This document shows positions 38,035 to 45,626 of a DNA stretch of 52,166 nt, in pieces. Location: the NCBI GenBank assembly GCA_902615995.1, contig CACMRF010000007.1:1-52166 (forward strand). Reading direction: 5' to 3'. The notes beneath the pieces are model-generated. The model made no database searches. It was not told the DNA's origin and was given only the letters and a program-made list of their open reading frames with translations. Position 1 is the stretch's first letter. The number at the start of each line of letters is the position of its first letter. The translations under genes and the position numbers were made by a program. The DNA is from an uncultured SAR116 cluster alpha proteobacterium. GTDB taxonomy: Bacteria; Pseudomonadota; Alphaproteobacteria; Puniceispirillales; Marisalimonadaceae.

Positions 38035-38373
38035 TTATTTAAAATCATCTGCCGTAAATTCATGAAGCACAATACCCCTGCTTCCGACAACTTTATTTAC
38101 AAAAGTTTTTACTTTTGGTGCATGATATTTATCTAATAATGTTTGACAAGCTACAAAAGCTTTTTCATCTTTGTATTCAAATAATATACCAACTCTTGCT
38201 ACGCCTTCTTTATTCCAAATTCTTGTCAAAACTCTTCTTAACATGCCTGCTTTTTTAAACTCTTCGATCACTTCAGGAGAAAATATTTGATCTTGTTTAG
38301 CCGCATATAATTCTAACTCATTTTCAGAAACAAATTCTCTTGTTGTATAATTAATTAGTTTTGATGTAGTCAT
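38035..38373 (-). CDS. Small protein of an unrecognised three-member paralogous family (copy 1)
   Basis: A 112-residue protein from ATG 38373 (GGA 7 bases upstream); an ATG at 38385 adds 4 residues. It shares with 38661-39008 and 49579-49926 the pattern K-x2-G-x2-R-x5-WN, then FEY(E/K)-x3-(A/S)F-x2-Cq-x2-L, and a closing RGIV. In this copy these read KKAGMLRRVLTRIWNKEG, LFEYKDEKAFVACQTLL and SRGIVLHEF. The order of one helix, strands and second helix suggests a dimeric alpha/beta barrel fold (inference). Repeat A1 lies 110 bases upstream. Confidence 0.75.
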   Translation of the reverse strand: MTTSKLINYTTREFVSENELELYAAKQDQIFSPEVIEEFKKAGMLRRVLTRIWNKEGVARVGILFEYKDEKAFVACQTLLDKYHAPKVKTFVNKVVGSRGIVLHEFTADDFK

Positions 38374-38482
38374 TATTATATCCATTAGTAAAACATTATA
38401 TTAACATAAAATTTATAAATATTTATATCGTTTTTAAGCATAAAACAAAAAATTATAAAATTTGTATAAATTTAACTCAATT

Positions 38483-38555
38483 CGGGCATGAGATACGTGG
38501 GTATGGGTAGATGTATATAGTTGGTGTGTGTAACAGATTGGGGTATTAGTGTGTA
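38483..38555 (+). repeat. Dispersed repeat A, copy 1 (diverged)
   Basis: This carries the conserved G/T-rich core of repeat A (GTATGGGTAGATGTATATAG, then TTGGTGTGTGTAACAGATTG and GGG). The CCCC...GGGG hairpin is lost: the left side reads TTCGGGCATGAGATACGTGG. It lies in the 275-base gap between two paralogous genes, in the same orientation as the other four copies, and stands out by its G/T bias from the AT-rich surroundings. Confidence 0.85.
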
Positions 38556-38660
38556 AAATAATTCATTAAAAAACATTAACTTTTATCAAAATAAAGTAAT
38601 ATGTAAAATTTTTGATTTAAATCACCTAAATTTAAAGATTCATAGGTCTATAGTTTAATT

Positions 38661-39008
38661 TTAATAACTTTTGTACTCCGATACAACTATACCTCTGTTA
38701 TTAAATATTTTAAAAACAAACTTTGCAAGAACAGGACAATTTTTAGGTGTGAATGCATCATTTAAAATGTTTTCACATTTTTTAAAAGAATCTTGACTTT
38801 CATATTCAAAAACTTGAGTAATCCTATGTTGACCTTTATTCCATACTTTTGAAATCACATGACGTATTAATCCATTTTGCTTTAATTTTGAATAAAGTTC
38901 ATTAGTCCAGATTTCATCAAGGGATTTTAGAAATAAGTCTAGTTCATTTACTGTTAAAAAATCCATGTAAAGTGAATTCAGAAAAGTTGTTTTTTTATTT
39001 ATGATCAT
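38661..39008 (-). CDS. Small protein of an unrecognised three-member paralogous family (copy 2)
   Basis: A 115-residue paralogue of 38035-38373, started here at the ATG at 39008; the frame extends to a TTG at 39026. The family pattern reads KQNGLIRHVISKVWNKGQ, VFEYESQDSFKKCENIL and NRGIVVSEY. No known domain name is matched. It is on the same strand as copy 1, with repeat A1 between them, which suggests an old tandem duplication in which the repeat was caught or arrived later. Confidence 0.75.
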   Translation of the reverse strand: MIINKKTTFLNSLYMDFLTVNELDLFLKSLDEIWTNELYSKLKQNGLIRHVISKVWNKGQHRITQVFEYESQDSFKKCENILNDAFTPKNCPVLAKFVFKIFNNRGIVVSEYKSY

Positions 39009-39063
39009 CCCATGTGCGTATTTCAAATATTAAAAATCAAAATTATAGTTTCTTTTATAGCCA

Positions 39064-39363
39064 TTATAGCCCTTCAACCATTAGAATGTTTGAAATAGCA
39101 TTTTCTAATCTTATGTTTTTATATGGTCTATATTCGTCGCTATTATACCATTCCATCGCTAATTTCTTGTTTGGAAACTTTACTAATACCATTCTAGTAG
39201 GTTTCCATAAATTTGTTTCCAAAGAATTTATTTCTCCACCTCGAATTAAATATTCGCCACCATAGCTTTCAATCATAGGTTTAACTTTTTCCATATATTT
39301 TTTGTATTTTTCTATATTTTTTATATCCACATCACCAATCATGTAAACAGCTTTACTAGTCAA
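39064..39363 (-). CDS. DUF1330 domain protein
   Basis: A 99-residue ferredoxin-like-fold protein. The DUF1330 features are AVYMIGDVDIKN-x-YKKY, YGGEYLIRGG, WKPTRMVLVKFPNKKLAMEWYNS and DEYRPYKNIR. The family forms small dimeric alpha/beta barrels of unknown catalytic function. It is part of the group of single-domain small proteins in the accessory region. Confidence 0.87.
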   Translation of the reverse strand: MTSKAVYMIGDVDIKNIEKYKKYMEKVKPMIESYGGEYLIRGGEINSLETNLWKPTRMVLVKFPNKKLAMEWYNSDEYRPYKNIRLENAISNILMVEGL

Positions 39364-39495
39364 AACAAATCCTTCTTGTAAATAAATTAGAATTACTTAT
39401 TAAAATATATTAAAAATAAAAACTCTCTGTAAAGTATTTATCGTTAAATATTACAATTGAATGTTCTTAGTCTAAAAACTTAAAATAATAATGAT

Positions 39496-40116
39496 TTAAC
39501 TACATTCACTTTCAATTTTTCTCATTCTTTCAGTTTCTATATCAAAAATATAAATATCATTTTTGTTTTTTTCTTTTTTATCTCTTTTACTAATAAGTAT
39601 GCCAAAAGACTTATCTCTTGATGAAAAAAATTTAAAAGGTTCATTTACAGGTCTATTAAAGTAGATTTTCTCTTTATTTTGAAAATTTAAATCTTTTAAT
39701 GTTTTTATTCCTTCATAGTTTTTAGTAAATTTATCAGGGAAAGGCAAATCTTGATACCAAATTGGTTGACCCATAATACAATTTAAATTTAGGGGCATGG
39801 GACCATTAATTATTCTATAATACTTTACCCATCCAGCTCTTAATTTGTTTTTTGGCGTACCAAACCATATTTGGCATTTTCTATAGTCTTTTGTTTCACA
39901 GTTTCTTGCTTTAAAATAAAATTTTCCCACATTAATTTTTTTAATCACTTTTGAACATGTATTATTTATACAAAATAATTTGATATCATCTAATTTCTTA
40001 CCTAAAGCAGAATTGTTAAATAATAACAAAAAAATAAATAAAAATAATCTAAAAGAGTCTATTGCAACTTTATTTGGAAATTTAAATATATTAATTTTGG
40101 TATAAATGATATTCAC
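39496..40116 (-). CDS. Exported protein of unknown function
   Basis: A 206-residue protein. A hydrophobic stretch at residues about 20-40 (DSFRLFLFIFLLLFNNSALG) acts as a signal peptide after a basic leader, so the true start may be a later codon. The mature part has six cysteines (for example CINNTCSKV, NCETKDYRKC and NLNCIMG). No family is recognised. Its start overlaps the end of the ABM-like gene by 4 bases, suggesting translational coupling. Confidence 0.6.
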   Translation of the reverse strand: MNIIYTKINIFKFPNKVAIDSFRLFLFIFLLLFNNSALGKKLDDIKLFCINNTCSKVIKKINVGKFYFKARNCETKDYRKCQIWFGTPKNKLRAGWVKYYRIINGPMPLNLNCIMGQPIWYQDLPFPDKFTKNYEGIKTLKDLNFQNKEKIYFNRPVNEPFKFFSSRDKSFGILISKRDKKEKNKNDIYIFDIETERMRKIESECS

Positions 40117-40427
40117 GGCTTATTAAAAAAATCTAAAAGTGAATTATCCTCATATATAGTTTCAGATTTCCCTCCATCTATAACTAAATTAACACCCATA
40201 TCTTTGATTTGTTTCACAATATCTATATTTGTTTTATGAAATTTATCAGATGCTTTTTCATCAACCCATGTATTGACAAAATACAATGTGGTTTTATTAA
40301 CATCAACTAATGTTGTATAACATAACCCTTCTTTGTAGGCATTATTGGGAATAGATTTTAAAGTACTTTTCATAGATACTTTTGCCAATTCATTTTGAAA
40401 TTTCATAGTATGAATTCTAGAAAACAT
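40113..40427 (-). CDS. Antibiotic-biosynthesis-monooxygenase-like (ABM) alpha/beta barrel protein
   Basis: A 104-residue protein whose strand-helix order (MKFQNELAKVSMKSTLKSIP, YFVNTWVDEKASDKFHKTN) fits the ABM/dimeric alpha-beta barrel fold. These proteins include quinol monooxygenases and heme-degrading enzymes, but many have no known activity. The catalytic His/Asn of characterised members cannot be assigned. It starts the two-gene set with 39496-40116. Confidence 0.6.
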   Translation of the reverse strand: MFSRIHTMKFQNELAKVSMKSTLKSIPNNAYKEGLCYTTLVDVNKTTLYFVNTWVDEKASDKFHKTNIDIVKQIKDMGVNLVIDGGKSETIYEDNSLLDFFNKP

Positions 40428-40600
40428 AGTAATATGATATTTAATTAAATGTTAGCCGTCAACATCATCAAATTAAATTGATTTCGTAAAATACGTTACT
40501 TCAATTAGTTGATATTCTTTGCTATTGAACTAACCAAATGCTTCTTCTTTATTGTATGAAACTTTATTTGTTAACTTTATAATATAACTATTTCACTGTC

Positions 40601-40676
40601 GTTTAACTTTTGAAGGATTAATTTCTTAGGAGAATAGCTGAAATATTTGATTTTGTTCTAAGACAAATTGACATTA
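40601..40676 (-). pseudogene. Fragment of tyrosine-recombinase gene
   Basis: About 76 bases align with 47310-47385 inside the recombinase gene on the same strand (about 80 percent identical by eye), including an exact run covering TAGCTGAAATATTTGATTTT. Only about 25 codons are left, with no start or stop, so it is dead. It shows that the recombinase element was once present in at least two places or has been rearranged. Confidence 0.75.
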
Positions 40677-40677
40677 C

Positions 40678-40768
40678 ATTAATAAATCCTAATCTTGGTA
40701 GAGCTTATGTAACAATGTGATTGGTGCAAAGGATAGGAATATTTGTCCACAAGAGCGCACTATTCCAC
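40678..40768 (-). repeat. Inverted copy of block C (recombinase upstream DNA)
   Basis: This segment is the reverse complement of about 47565-47650. A 32-base stretch (40697-40728 against 47600-47631) is identical, and the rest is about 80 percent identical. In the other copies block C lies on the plus strand. The junction between it and the recombinase fragment at about 40677 is a rearrangement breakpoint. Confidence 0.8.
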
Positions 40769-40844
40769 TTCATCATGATATGATAACATATTAAATATAA
40801 ATATATTTTTTTGCTAGTTAACTTATTATAATAACATTTGTCCA

Positions 40845-41324
40845 ATGATTGATTTTCTGAGTATTGTTATAGCAGGATTTTTTTCTTGTATTGCATTGGA
40901 TATGTTTGGCCGTCTCTTATTGATTTTATTTAAAATTCCCGAACCTTCATGGGGTATTGCTGGTCGTTGGTTTTTTTACATAGTCACGCGAGGTGTGATT
41001 TTTAATCCACAGATATCAGATGCTATGCCAATTGCTCATGAAGTAAAAATTGGATGGGCCTTCCATTATTTAATTGCTGTCATTTGGGCTGTTGTGTTTT
41101 ATATATTCTTCATTAGTTATCCATTAGTAGAGTTATCCTATAGAAATGGACTATTGTTCGGTGCATTAACAACGATTGCCCCATTATTCATTTTCATGCC
41201 TTTTACTGGTCAGGGAGTGCTTGCAAGAAAAACTGCTATGCCTTTCTTAACTTCGCTTATTTTGTTAGCACGACATTCTGTTTTTGGGTTAGCTATGTTT
41301 GAAGGTTTTAGTTGGTTTCACTAG
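40845..41324 (+). CDS. DUF2938 (YagU-like) membrane protein
   Basis: A 159-residue membrane protein with four helices. The family layout is seen in the start IAGFFSCIALDMFGRLL, then PSWGIAGRWFFYIVTRG, AHEVKIGWAFHYLIAV, and the late LARHSVFGLAMFEGF. DUF2938 proteins are widespread and uncharacterised. The next gene, a lipoprotein, begins 37 bases after it. Confidence 0.82.
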   Translation: MIDFLSIVIAGFFSCIALDMFGRLLLILFKIPEPSWGIAGRWFFYIVTRGVIFNPQISDAMPIAHEVKIGWAFHYLIAVIWAVVFYIFFISYPLVELSYRNGLLFGALTTIAPLFIFMPFTGQGVLARKTAMPFLTSLILLARHSVFGLAMFEGFSWFH

Positions 41325-41361
41325 AGTGTACATTCTTATAAAATTTCATTATTATAGCTGT

Positions 41362-41736
41362 ATGTCGTATTTAAGAGCATTTATAATTCTATTCTTATGT
41401 TTAATACTTACTGTATTTCAAGGTTGTGATAATTCAATTAACTCTTCAAATGTCATTGTAAAAATATATGGGTATGCTGAATATGATTGTACAGAAGATA
41501 AGTATAGACTTACAAAAGCAATTCCATTAATTCCATTTTTAAAAATAAACAAATGGTATACAAGAAAAGAATTTCACGAAGCTAATTATCAAGAAACGAT
41601 AAAACTGTTCAAGGATTTGCCAATGAGTAATGAATCACTTAAAAAGATTGCACCTACCTTGCAAATGAGTAATCAAATTTTAAATGAAATAACTAAAGGA
41701 ATAGATTGCAAGAACCCTAAAGATTTATTGTTTTAA
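41362..41736 (+). CDS. Small predicted lipoprotein of unknown function
   Basis: A 124-residue protein when started at ATG 41362 (MSYLRAFIILFLCLILTVFQ, then GC); the frame is open further upstream into the DUF2938 gene, but that part would precede the signal peptide and is unlikely to be translated. FQGC after the hydrophobic core is a lipobox-like site. The mature part has two more cysteines. No family is recognised. Confidence 0.6.
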   Translation: MSYLRAFIILFLCLILTVFQGCDNSINSSNVIVKIYGYAEYDCTEDKYRLTKAIPLIPFLKINKWYTRKEFHEANYQETIKLFKDLPMSNESLKKIAPTLQMSNQILNEITKGIDCKNPKDLLF

Positions 41737-41939
41737 TTTTGAATTATAGATTTGGACTTGGGATTTTAAATAGTAGGCTAAGTCAAATTTGTTACCTCCA
41801 TTTATATAAAATATTTTTACTAAAACCTTTCCATTTACCCCGCCTTATATTATTAAGAATCTATCTACCTACTTTTTTTGAAAAACTCTCTTAAATTATA
41901 AAGCCTAATCAATTATTAAAATTTAAAAAGAAATAAAAA

Positions 41940-42824
41940 TTACTTTTTTTCCCTCCACGCAATATAAGATGATGAACCAACAATAAGTAATCCTCCTAAC
42001 CATAGTGTAAATGGTGTACTCTCTATAAAAACTATGTAACCTATTAAAACTGCCCAAACTAATTTAAGAAAATCTAATGGTAATAATATAGTTAAGCTTC
42101 CTCTCTTAAATGCACTATTTAATAGAGTTTGAGCAATAGTTCCAGTGACTGCTATAAAAATAATAATTAGGAATTGATTAACATTCGGAATTGTAAGATA
42201 AGGATAAGCAGCAACAAAAGTAGCAGGTATCATTCCAACACCAGCATATAGTGATATTGTAACTGCAGAGTCTGTTTCTGTTAATTTCTTAATAAATATT
42301 AGAGATATGGACCATATAAAAGATGATATAAGTATCAAAAGTCCACCTAAATTAATTGAAATATCTGGTCTTAAAACAATGATACATCCTATAAATCCAA
42401 CACATAAAGCTATAATTCTTCTTAATCTAATTTTTTCTTTTAAAAAAACAATTGCCAATAACGTTGTAAAAATTGGTACTGATAAATTTAAAGCCGTAAC
42501 TTGAGATAAAGTTGTTAAAGTTAGTCCATAAAAAAAACATAGCATGGCAATTGAATTTGTAATAATCCTGTAAATTTGAAGTTTTGGTTGTTTAGTAATA
42601 AAGGTATTTAATCCCTGCTTAAAAATTAAAGGCGCAAGAACAAATATAACAAGTACACATCTTAAAAAGGTAATTTCAAAAACATGAATTTCATCAGATA
42701 AATATTTAGCAGCACTATGCATTACAATGAAACTAAATCCAGATATAATCATTAAGATGATGGAGATAGATGTCGATGAAAAGTTATTGAAATATTTTAT
42801 AAACTTTTTTAATGAAGTTATCAT
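41940..42824 (-). CDS. EamA/DMT-family transporter
   Basis: A 294-residue ten-helix drug/metabolite transporter with the two EamA repeats (SFIVMHSAAKYLSDEIHVFE in the first, SFIWSISLIFIKKL in the second) and the typical FLKEKIRLRRIIALCVGFIG. The ATG at 42824 follows the previous gene by 10 bases and starts before the first helix; the frame also extends to 42884, inside that gene. The substrate is unknown. It follows a FAH-type hydratase and may import its substrate or export a product. Confidence 0.85.
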   Translation of the reverse strand: MITSLKKFIKYFNNFSSTSISIILMIISGFSFIVMHSAAKYLSDEIHVFEITFLRCVLVIFVLAPLIFKQGLNTFITKQPKLQIYRIITNSIAMLCFFYGLTLTTLSQVTALNLSVPIFTTLLAIVFLKEKIRLRRIIALCVGFIGCIIVLRPDISINLGGLLILISSFIWSISLIFIKKLTETDSAVTISLYAGVGMIPATFVAAYPYLTIPNVNQFLIIIFIAVTGTIAQTLLNSAFKRGSLTILLPLDFLKLVWAVLIGYIVFIESTPFTLWLGGLLIVGSSSYIAWREKK

Positions 42825-42834
42825 AATATAACTT

Positions 42835-43611
42835 CTATTTAAAATTAGCAGATACATTTCCAAATAAGGACGAATGTACTTCAATTAAATTCACGTCGTC
42901 TATTGGAATTGGAGGACCATATGCGCCAGTTAAAATGAGGTCATTTTTTTTTATTATATTATTTATTTTAGCCTGTTCTTTTACAAACCATTCAATCTTT
43001 GACATTAAGTCTAAAGGCCATATTTTATTAGTCCATTCCTCTATGATTTTTTTGTCATAAATTAATTTTAGGTCAGTTATCTCATTAACTTTTGGTTTTT
43101 TAATTCCAGCGCCACAAACTATACCAGCATTAATTGCATTATTTGAAATATGTTCTGCTCCATGGGGTTTTTTTCCATAAAATATTAAGTTATGTATTTC
43201 AATTATGGGATGAATTGTTTCAATAGAATCCAATATATATTCTAAACTAATATATTCTGGCTCTAGGTTTCTTTTTAATTTTATTCCAAACTCAGCTTCC
43301 ATTGCTGGATTTGAATAATTATTTTTGTTTAACTGTGCACCATTAAAATGCAACTCATTTTCCCACAACCTGCCCCAAGCTGGATGTGAAAACCCATATT
43401 TTTTTTGTGTTTGTTTTTGAACACTACCAATTTTATAACCTATGACTTTTTCACCTCTTTTAATTCTGAGTTTTGTCACAAGAGATTGAATTTTATAGGC
43501 ATCTGCAATAGTTATGTTAATATTATTCTTAAACAAAACACTAGGTTTTTTTTTGTCGTAATCATTTAATATTTGCTTCGCATAAAGTTGAAGTTGATTT
43601 AGCAAAATCAT
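42835..43611 (-). CDS. 2-keto-4-pentenoate hydratase-like protein (FAH superfamily)
   Basis: A 258-residue protein of the MhpD/hydratase group of the fumarylacetoacetase superfamily. Motifs are GYKIGSVQKQTQKKYG, the metal-binding Glu pair in AMEAEFGIKL, HPIIEIHN and LILTGAYGPPIPI. Relatives hydrate 2-keto-4-pentenoates from aromatic breakdown or decarboxylate related acids. The start overlaps the end of the MORN gene by one base. Confidence 0.82.
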   Translation of the reverse strand: MILLNQLQLYAKQILNDYDKKKPSVLFKNNINITIADAYKIQSLVTKLRIKRGEKVIGYKIGSVQKQTQKKYGFSHPAWGRLWENELHFNGAQLNKNNYSNPAMEAEFGIKLKRNLEPEYISLEYILDSIETIHPIIEIHNLIFYGKKPHGAEHISNNAINAGIVCGAGIKKPKVNEITDLKLIYDKKIIEEWTNKIWPLDLMSKIEWFVKEQAKINNIIKKNDLILTGAYGPPIPIDDVNLIEVHSSLFGNVSANFK

Positions 43612-44174
43612 TATAAAGCTTTACTTATTTTATTTCCATTTTTATAGATACCTGAAAATTCATTATATTTCATACCATTTGACGAGTAAAACTCCCAAAT
43701 ACCGTCTTTTTTTCCATTTTTAAAACTACCTTTATACTCTAATTGTCCGTTGTAATAATACCCAACCCAAACACCTGTTTTTTTACCATTAATAAATTTA
43801 CCTTTATAATTAATTTTACCATTTTCAAAAAATCTTAACCAAAGCCCATCTTCTAAATTATTCTTATATTTTCCTTTTTCTATGTATTGACCGTTTTTAC
43901 TTAATGTAATAAAGCTTCCATTTTTTAGACCTAAATAATAATTTGATATAGAAAACACTCTCCCATTATTATAATATCTTGTCCATTTTCCATGTCTTTT
44001 TCCATTTTTAAATGTACCATTAATTTCCCCAGTAACTATTCCATCAAATGGATTTTTCGAACCTTTTTTGTAATAAAGTCCATTATTCCAAATTAAGTCA
44101 CTCATTGTTTCACCTAAAATAGAAAAAGGTATAAAAAAAAATATTAATGATAATGCTAAATAAAATAATTTCAT
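43611..44174 (-). CDS. Exported MORN-repeat protein
   Basis: A 187-residue protein with a signal peptide (MKLFYLALSLIFFFIPFSIL, cleavage near GET). It then has about five MORN-type repeats of 22-24 residues, such as GTFKNGKRHGKWTRYYNNG, GKFINGKKTGVWVGYYYNG and GSFKNGKKDGIWEFYSSNG. These build an antiparallel beta surface; bacterial YwqK-like relatives are mostly uncharacterised. First gene of a three-gene minus-strand set with the hydratase and transporter. Confidence 0.88.
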   Translation of the reverse strand: MKLFYLALSLIFFFIPFSILGETMSDLIWNNGLYYKKGSKNPFDGIVTGEINGTFKNGKRHGKWTRYYNNGRVFSISNYYLGLKNGSFITLSKNGQYIEKGKYKNNLEDGLWLRFFENGKINYKGKFINGKKTGVWVGYYYNGQLEYKGSFKNGKKDGIWEFYSSNGMKYNEFSGIYKNGNKISKAL

Positions 44175-44211
44175 TCTAAATAGAACTTAGAATATTTAAT
44201 AATCCTATGAT

Positions 44212-44516
44212 GTCAATACGAAAGAAACTTACATCAGATTGTGCATCACTATATACATCACCACTTAATATGATTACAATAAAAACATATATTTCAATGC
44301 TTTATCACATCACATTGAAGAAGAATGCTGAGCTCTAGACGCTCTGTATACACTTCATGTGCACCATCAATATTGCAGCACAAGCATTACCAACAGTTTA
44401 TGGATTACAGAGTCTGTGTCAACAGGTACAAATGGTCTACCATATGGTCTACTCCTAAAATTAGCGTTCTTAGTATAGGTAACTGTAAACATTGTAGGTG
44501 TCATTAATATCCTCTT
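44212..44516 (+). repeat. Scrambled remnant of the recombinase upstream region (blocks D, C, start fragment, E)
   Basis: Four pieces match the region next to the recombinase gene. D: 44212-44250 matches 47657-47695 (39 bases, about 75 percent). C: about 44318-44412 matches 47565-47650 (about 65 percent). 44430-44452 matches 47477-47499, the recombinase start with its ACCATATGGT palindrome (22 of 23 bases). E: 44457-44516 matches 47696-47756. The order is changed relative to 47.4-47.8 kb, where E also leads straight into repeat A. Together with A2 it fills the 484-base gap; no gene was found. Confidence 0.75.
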
Positions 44517-44533
44517 AAAAGACATTATACTGC

Positions 44534-44620
44534 CTTACATTTTAAATGTTTACACCCCACGCATGAGCCATGGGGGTATGGGTAGATGTATATAGTTGGT
44601 GTGTGTGACAGATTGGGGTG
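44534..44620 (+). repeat. Dispersed repeat A, copy 2
   Basis: This copy has the short palindrome ACATTTTAAATGT (44537-44549), then the hairpin CCCCACGCATGAGCCATGGGG, then the G/T-rich core GTATGGGTAGATGTATATAG and TTGGTGTGTGTGACAGATTG. The palindrome differs from that of A4 by paired changes that keep the base-pairing. Same orientation as all other copies. Confidence 0.9.
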
Positions 44621-44658
44621 TGTATCTTTATTAACCTAGCTATAAATTTTTAAAAATG

Positions 44659-45114
44659 TTAATTAAAACATTTAACATTTGAATTGAAGTAACTATCTCT
44701 ACATTCAAATTCATATTTATTCTTTATTAAAAGTTTATTAATCTTTTTATTAACAAACATAACTTCTCTTATATATTTATCCTTAACAATAATACTTAAT
44801 GTTTTTCTTTCTAAATCATGAAATTTAATTTGAGAATAGTATAACATCTCTAATATAGCCTGTTCGTGGTCAGAGATTATCATATTACAATTACATCTTA
44901 AGTCTAAGTGAACTTTATAACCAATACAAATTGTACTCATCAACTCATCAGTAAGAGTTGAAAAATTCACTATATTAAACTGTTTATAAAAACATTTAAG
45001 TGGTAAAATTGGGTCTTTATTAAATTTAATATTATTTGCCCAAGTTCTTATTCCGGATAAAATAATTTGTTCTGTAATATTTAGTTCCGAGAAAAGTAAA
45101 AATTTTGATGTCAT
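44659..45114 (-). CDS. Protein of unknown function with a Fur box at its start
   Basis: A 151-residue protein beginning at ATG 45114 (MTSKFLLFSELNITEQ). The frame is open further upstream, but there it only reads a run of isoleucines from the AT-rich operator, so the later start is preferred. Features are WANNIKFNKDPILPLKC, a CNC pair in LDLRCNCNMIISDHE, and a Lys/Cys-containing tail. The middle vaguely resembles small alphaproteobacterial proteins with a Cys-x-Cys and DE motif, but no function is claimed. Regulation by iron through Fur is predicted from the site at 45124-45142. Confidence 0.65.
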   Translation of the reverse strand: MTSKFLLFSELNITEQIILSGIRTWANNIKFNKDPILPLKCFYKQFNIVNFSTLTDELMSTICIGYKVHLDLRCNCNMIISDHEQAILEMLYYSQIKFHDLERKTLSIIVKDKYIREVMFVNKKINKLLIKNKYEFECRDSYFNSNVKCFN

Positions 45115-45123
45115 ATTAATAAT

Positions 45124-45142
45124 GATAATAATAATGATTATC
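45124..45142. promoter_or_regulatory. Predicted Fur box
   Basis: GATAATAATAATGATTATC matches 17 of 19 positions of the classical Fur box GATAATGATAATCATTATC; the mismatches are at positions 7 and 13. It sits 9 bases upstream of the ATG at 45114 of the minus-strand gene. In such AT-rich DNA chance matches occur, but 17 of 19 directly before a start codon is strong. Alphaproteobacterial Fur can also act as Mur or be replaced by Irr, so the metal is uncertain. Confidence 0.6.
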
Positions 45143-45294
45143 AATGTCAATTATTATATGTATTTTCATATAGTTTTATAACTCAAGTCCAAGTTTTAAC
45201 GAGTGTTATGATTTAGAAAAAAGATTTTTTAAAATGTTCTGAGCAGAAAGATGTATAATGCCACTGTATATGTGATGAAATAAAAAAATGGGTG

Positions 45295-45447
45295 TTAATC
45301 TGCACAACAGTTTACTGACTCACTACAGCACCCGTCACTGCAACAACTATTGCTACATTCTCCAGTGTTACAACCATCACTACAGCAGCCCTCTGCACAA
45401 CAAGTGTCTTTGCAACAAGCACCCTTATTATCTATTAATTCATTCAT
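45295..45447 (-). CDS. Metallothionein-like cysteine-rich peptide (50 residues, 14 Cys)
   Basis: This small gene encodes 50 residues of which 14 are cysteine, arranged as CC-x3-CC-x3-CC-x3-C followed by single and paired Cys (for example GCCSDGC, SCCSDGCC, NCCAD). Apart from the start MNELIDNKGA it is made of Cys, Ser, Asp, Gly and Asn. An AAGGAG lies 7 bases before ATG 45447. Such a composition is typical of metal-thiolate peptides binding Cu, Zn or Cd, but the spacing does not match a named metallothionein I know. The Fur-box gene follows on the same strand after 180 bases. Confidence 0.75.
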   Translation of the reverse strand: MNELIDNKGACCKDTCCAEGCCSDGCNTGECSNSCCSDGCCSESVNCCAD

Positions 45448-45486
45448 TACAGAACTCCTTTGATAATAGTTACGACTTTTAATTTT

Positions 45487-45540
45487 AATTACATTGGAAT
45501 TATATCATAATCAGCTATAAAATTCCAAGTATTTGTAATT
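45487..45540. repeat. Inverted repeat leading into repeat A3
   Basis: AATTAC (45487-45492) pairs with GTAATT (45535-45540), and TTGGAATT (45494-45501) pairs with AATTCCAA (45521-45528) around a 19-base AT-rich loop. It occupies the place of the short palindrome found in A2, A4 and A5. It also lies about 40 bases upstream of the Cys-rich peptide start, so an operator role is possible. Confidence 0.6.
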
Positions 45541-45622
45541 CTCCCCCACGCATAAGCCATGGGGGTATGGGTAGATGTATATAGTTGATGGGTGTGATAG
45601 ATTGGGGTGTGAGTGTGTTAAC
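45541..45622 (+). repeat. Dispersed repeat A, copy 3
   Basis: Hairpin CCCCCACGCATAAGCCATGGGGG, then the G/T-rich core GTATGGGTAGATGTATATAG, GATGGGTGTGATAGATTGGGG and the ending GAGTGTGTTAAC. It ends 4 bases before the stop codon of the DUF4174 gene on the other strand, so this gene has no other 3' region than the repeat. Confidence 0.9.
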
Positions 45623-45626
45623 TATA

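Larger units (their letters stand above)
40428..40844. other. 417-base non-coding gap with remnants of the recombinase region
   Basis: No gene was found. The right half holds two displaced pieces related to the 47.3-47.7 kb region: 40601-40676 matches part of the truncated recombinase gene, and 40678-40768 matches, inverted, DNA upstream of that gene. The left half is AT-rich and shows nothing recognisable. Confidence 0.7.

Noticed and set aside
44325-44507. A 60-codon plus-strand frame in the 44.2-44.5 kb gap
   Set aside because: It crosses blocks C, the recombinase start fragment and E, all remnants; no ribosome-binding site or recognisable motif.
44555-44620. Repeat A as an intrinsic terminator for minus-strand genes
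   Set aside because: The hairpin is followed by no U-rich tract in either direction, and copies also lie upstream of plus-strand genes.
45288-45482. A 64-codon plus-strand frame rich in His, Tyr and Cys
   Set aside because: It is the shadow of the minus-strand Cys-rich peptide gene, which has a proper ribosome-binding site and a regular Cys pattern.
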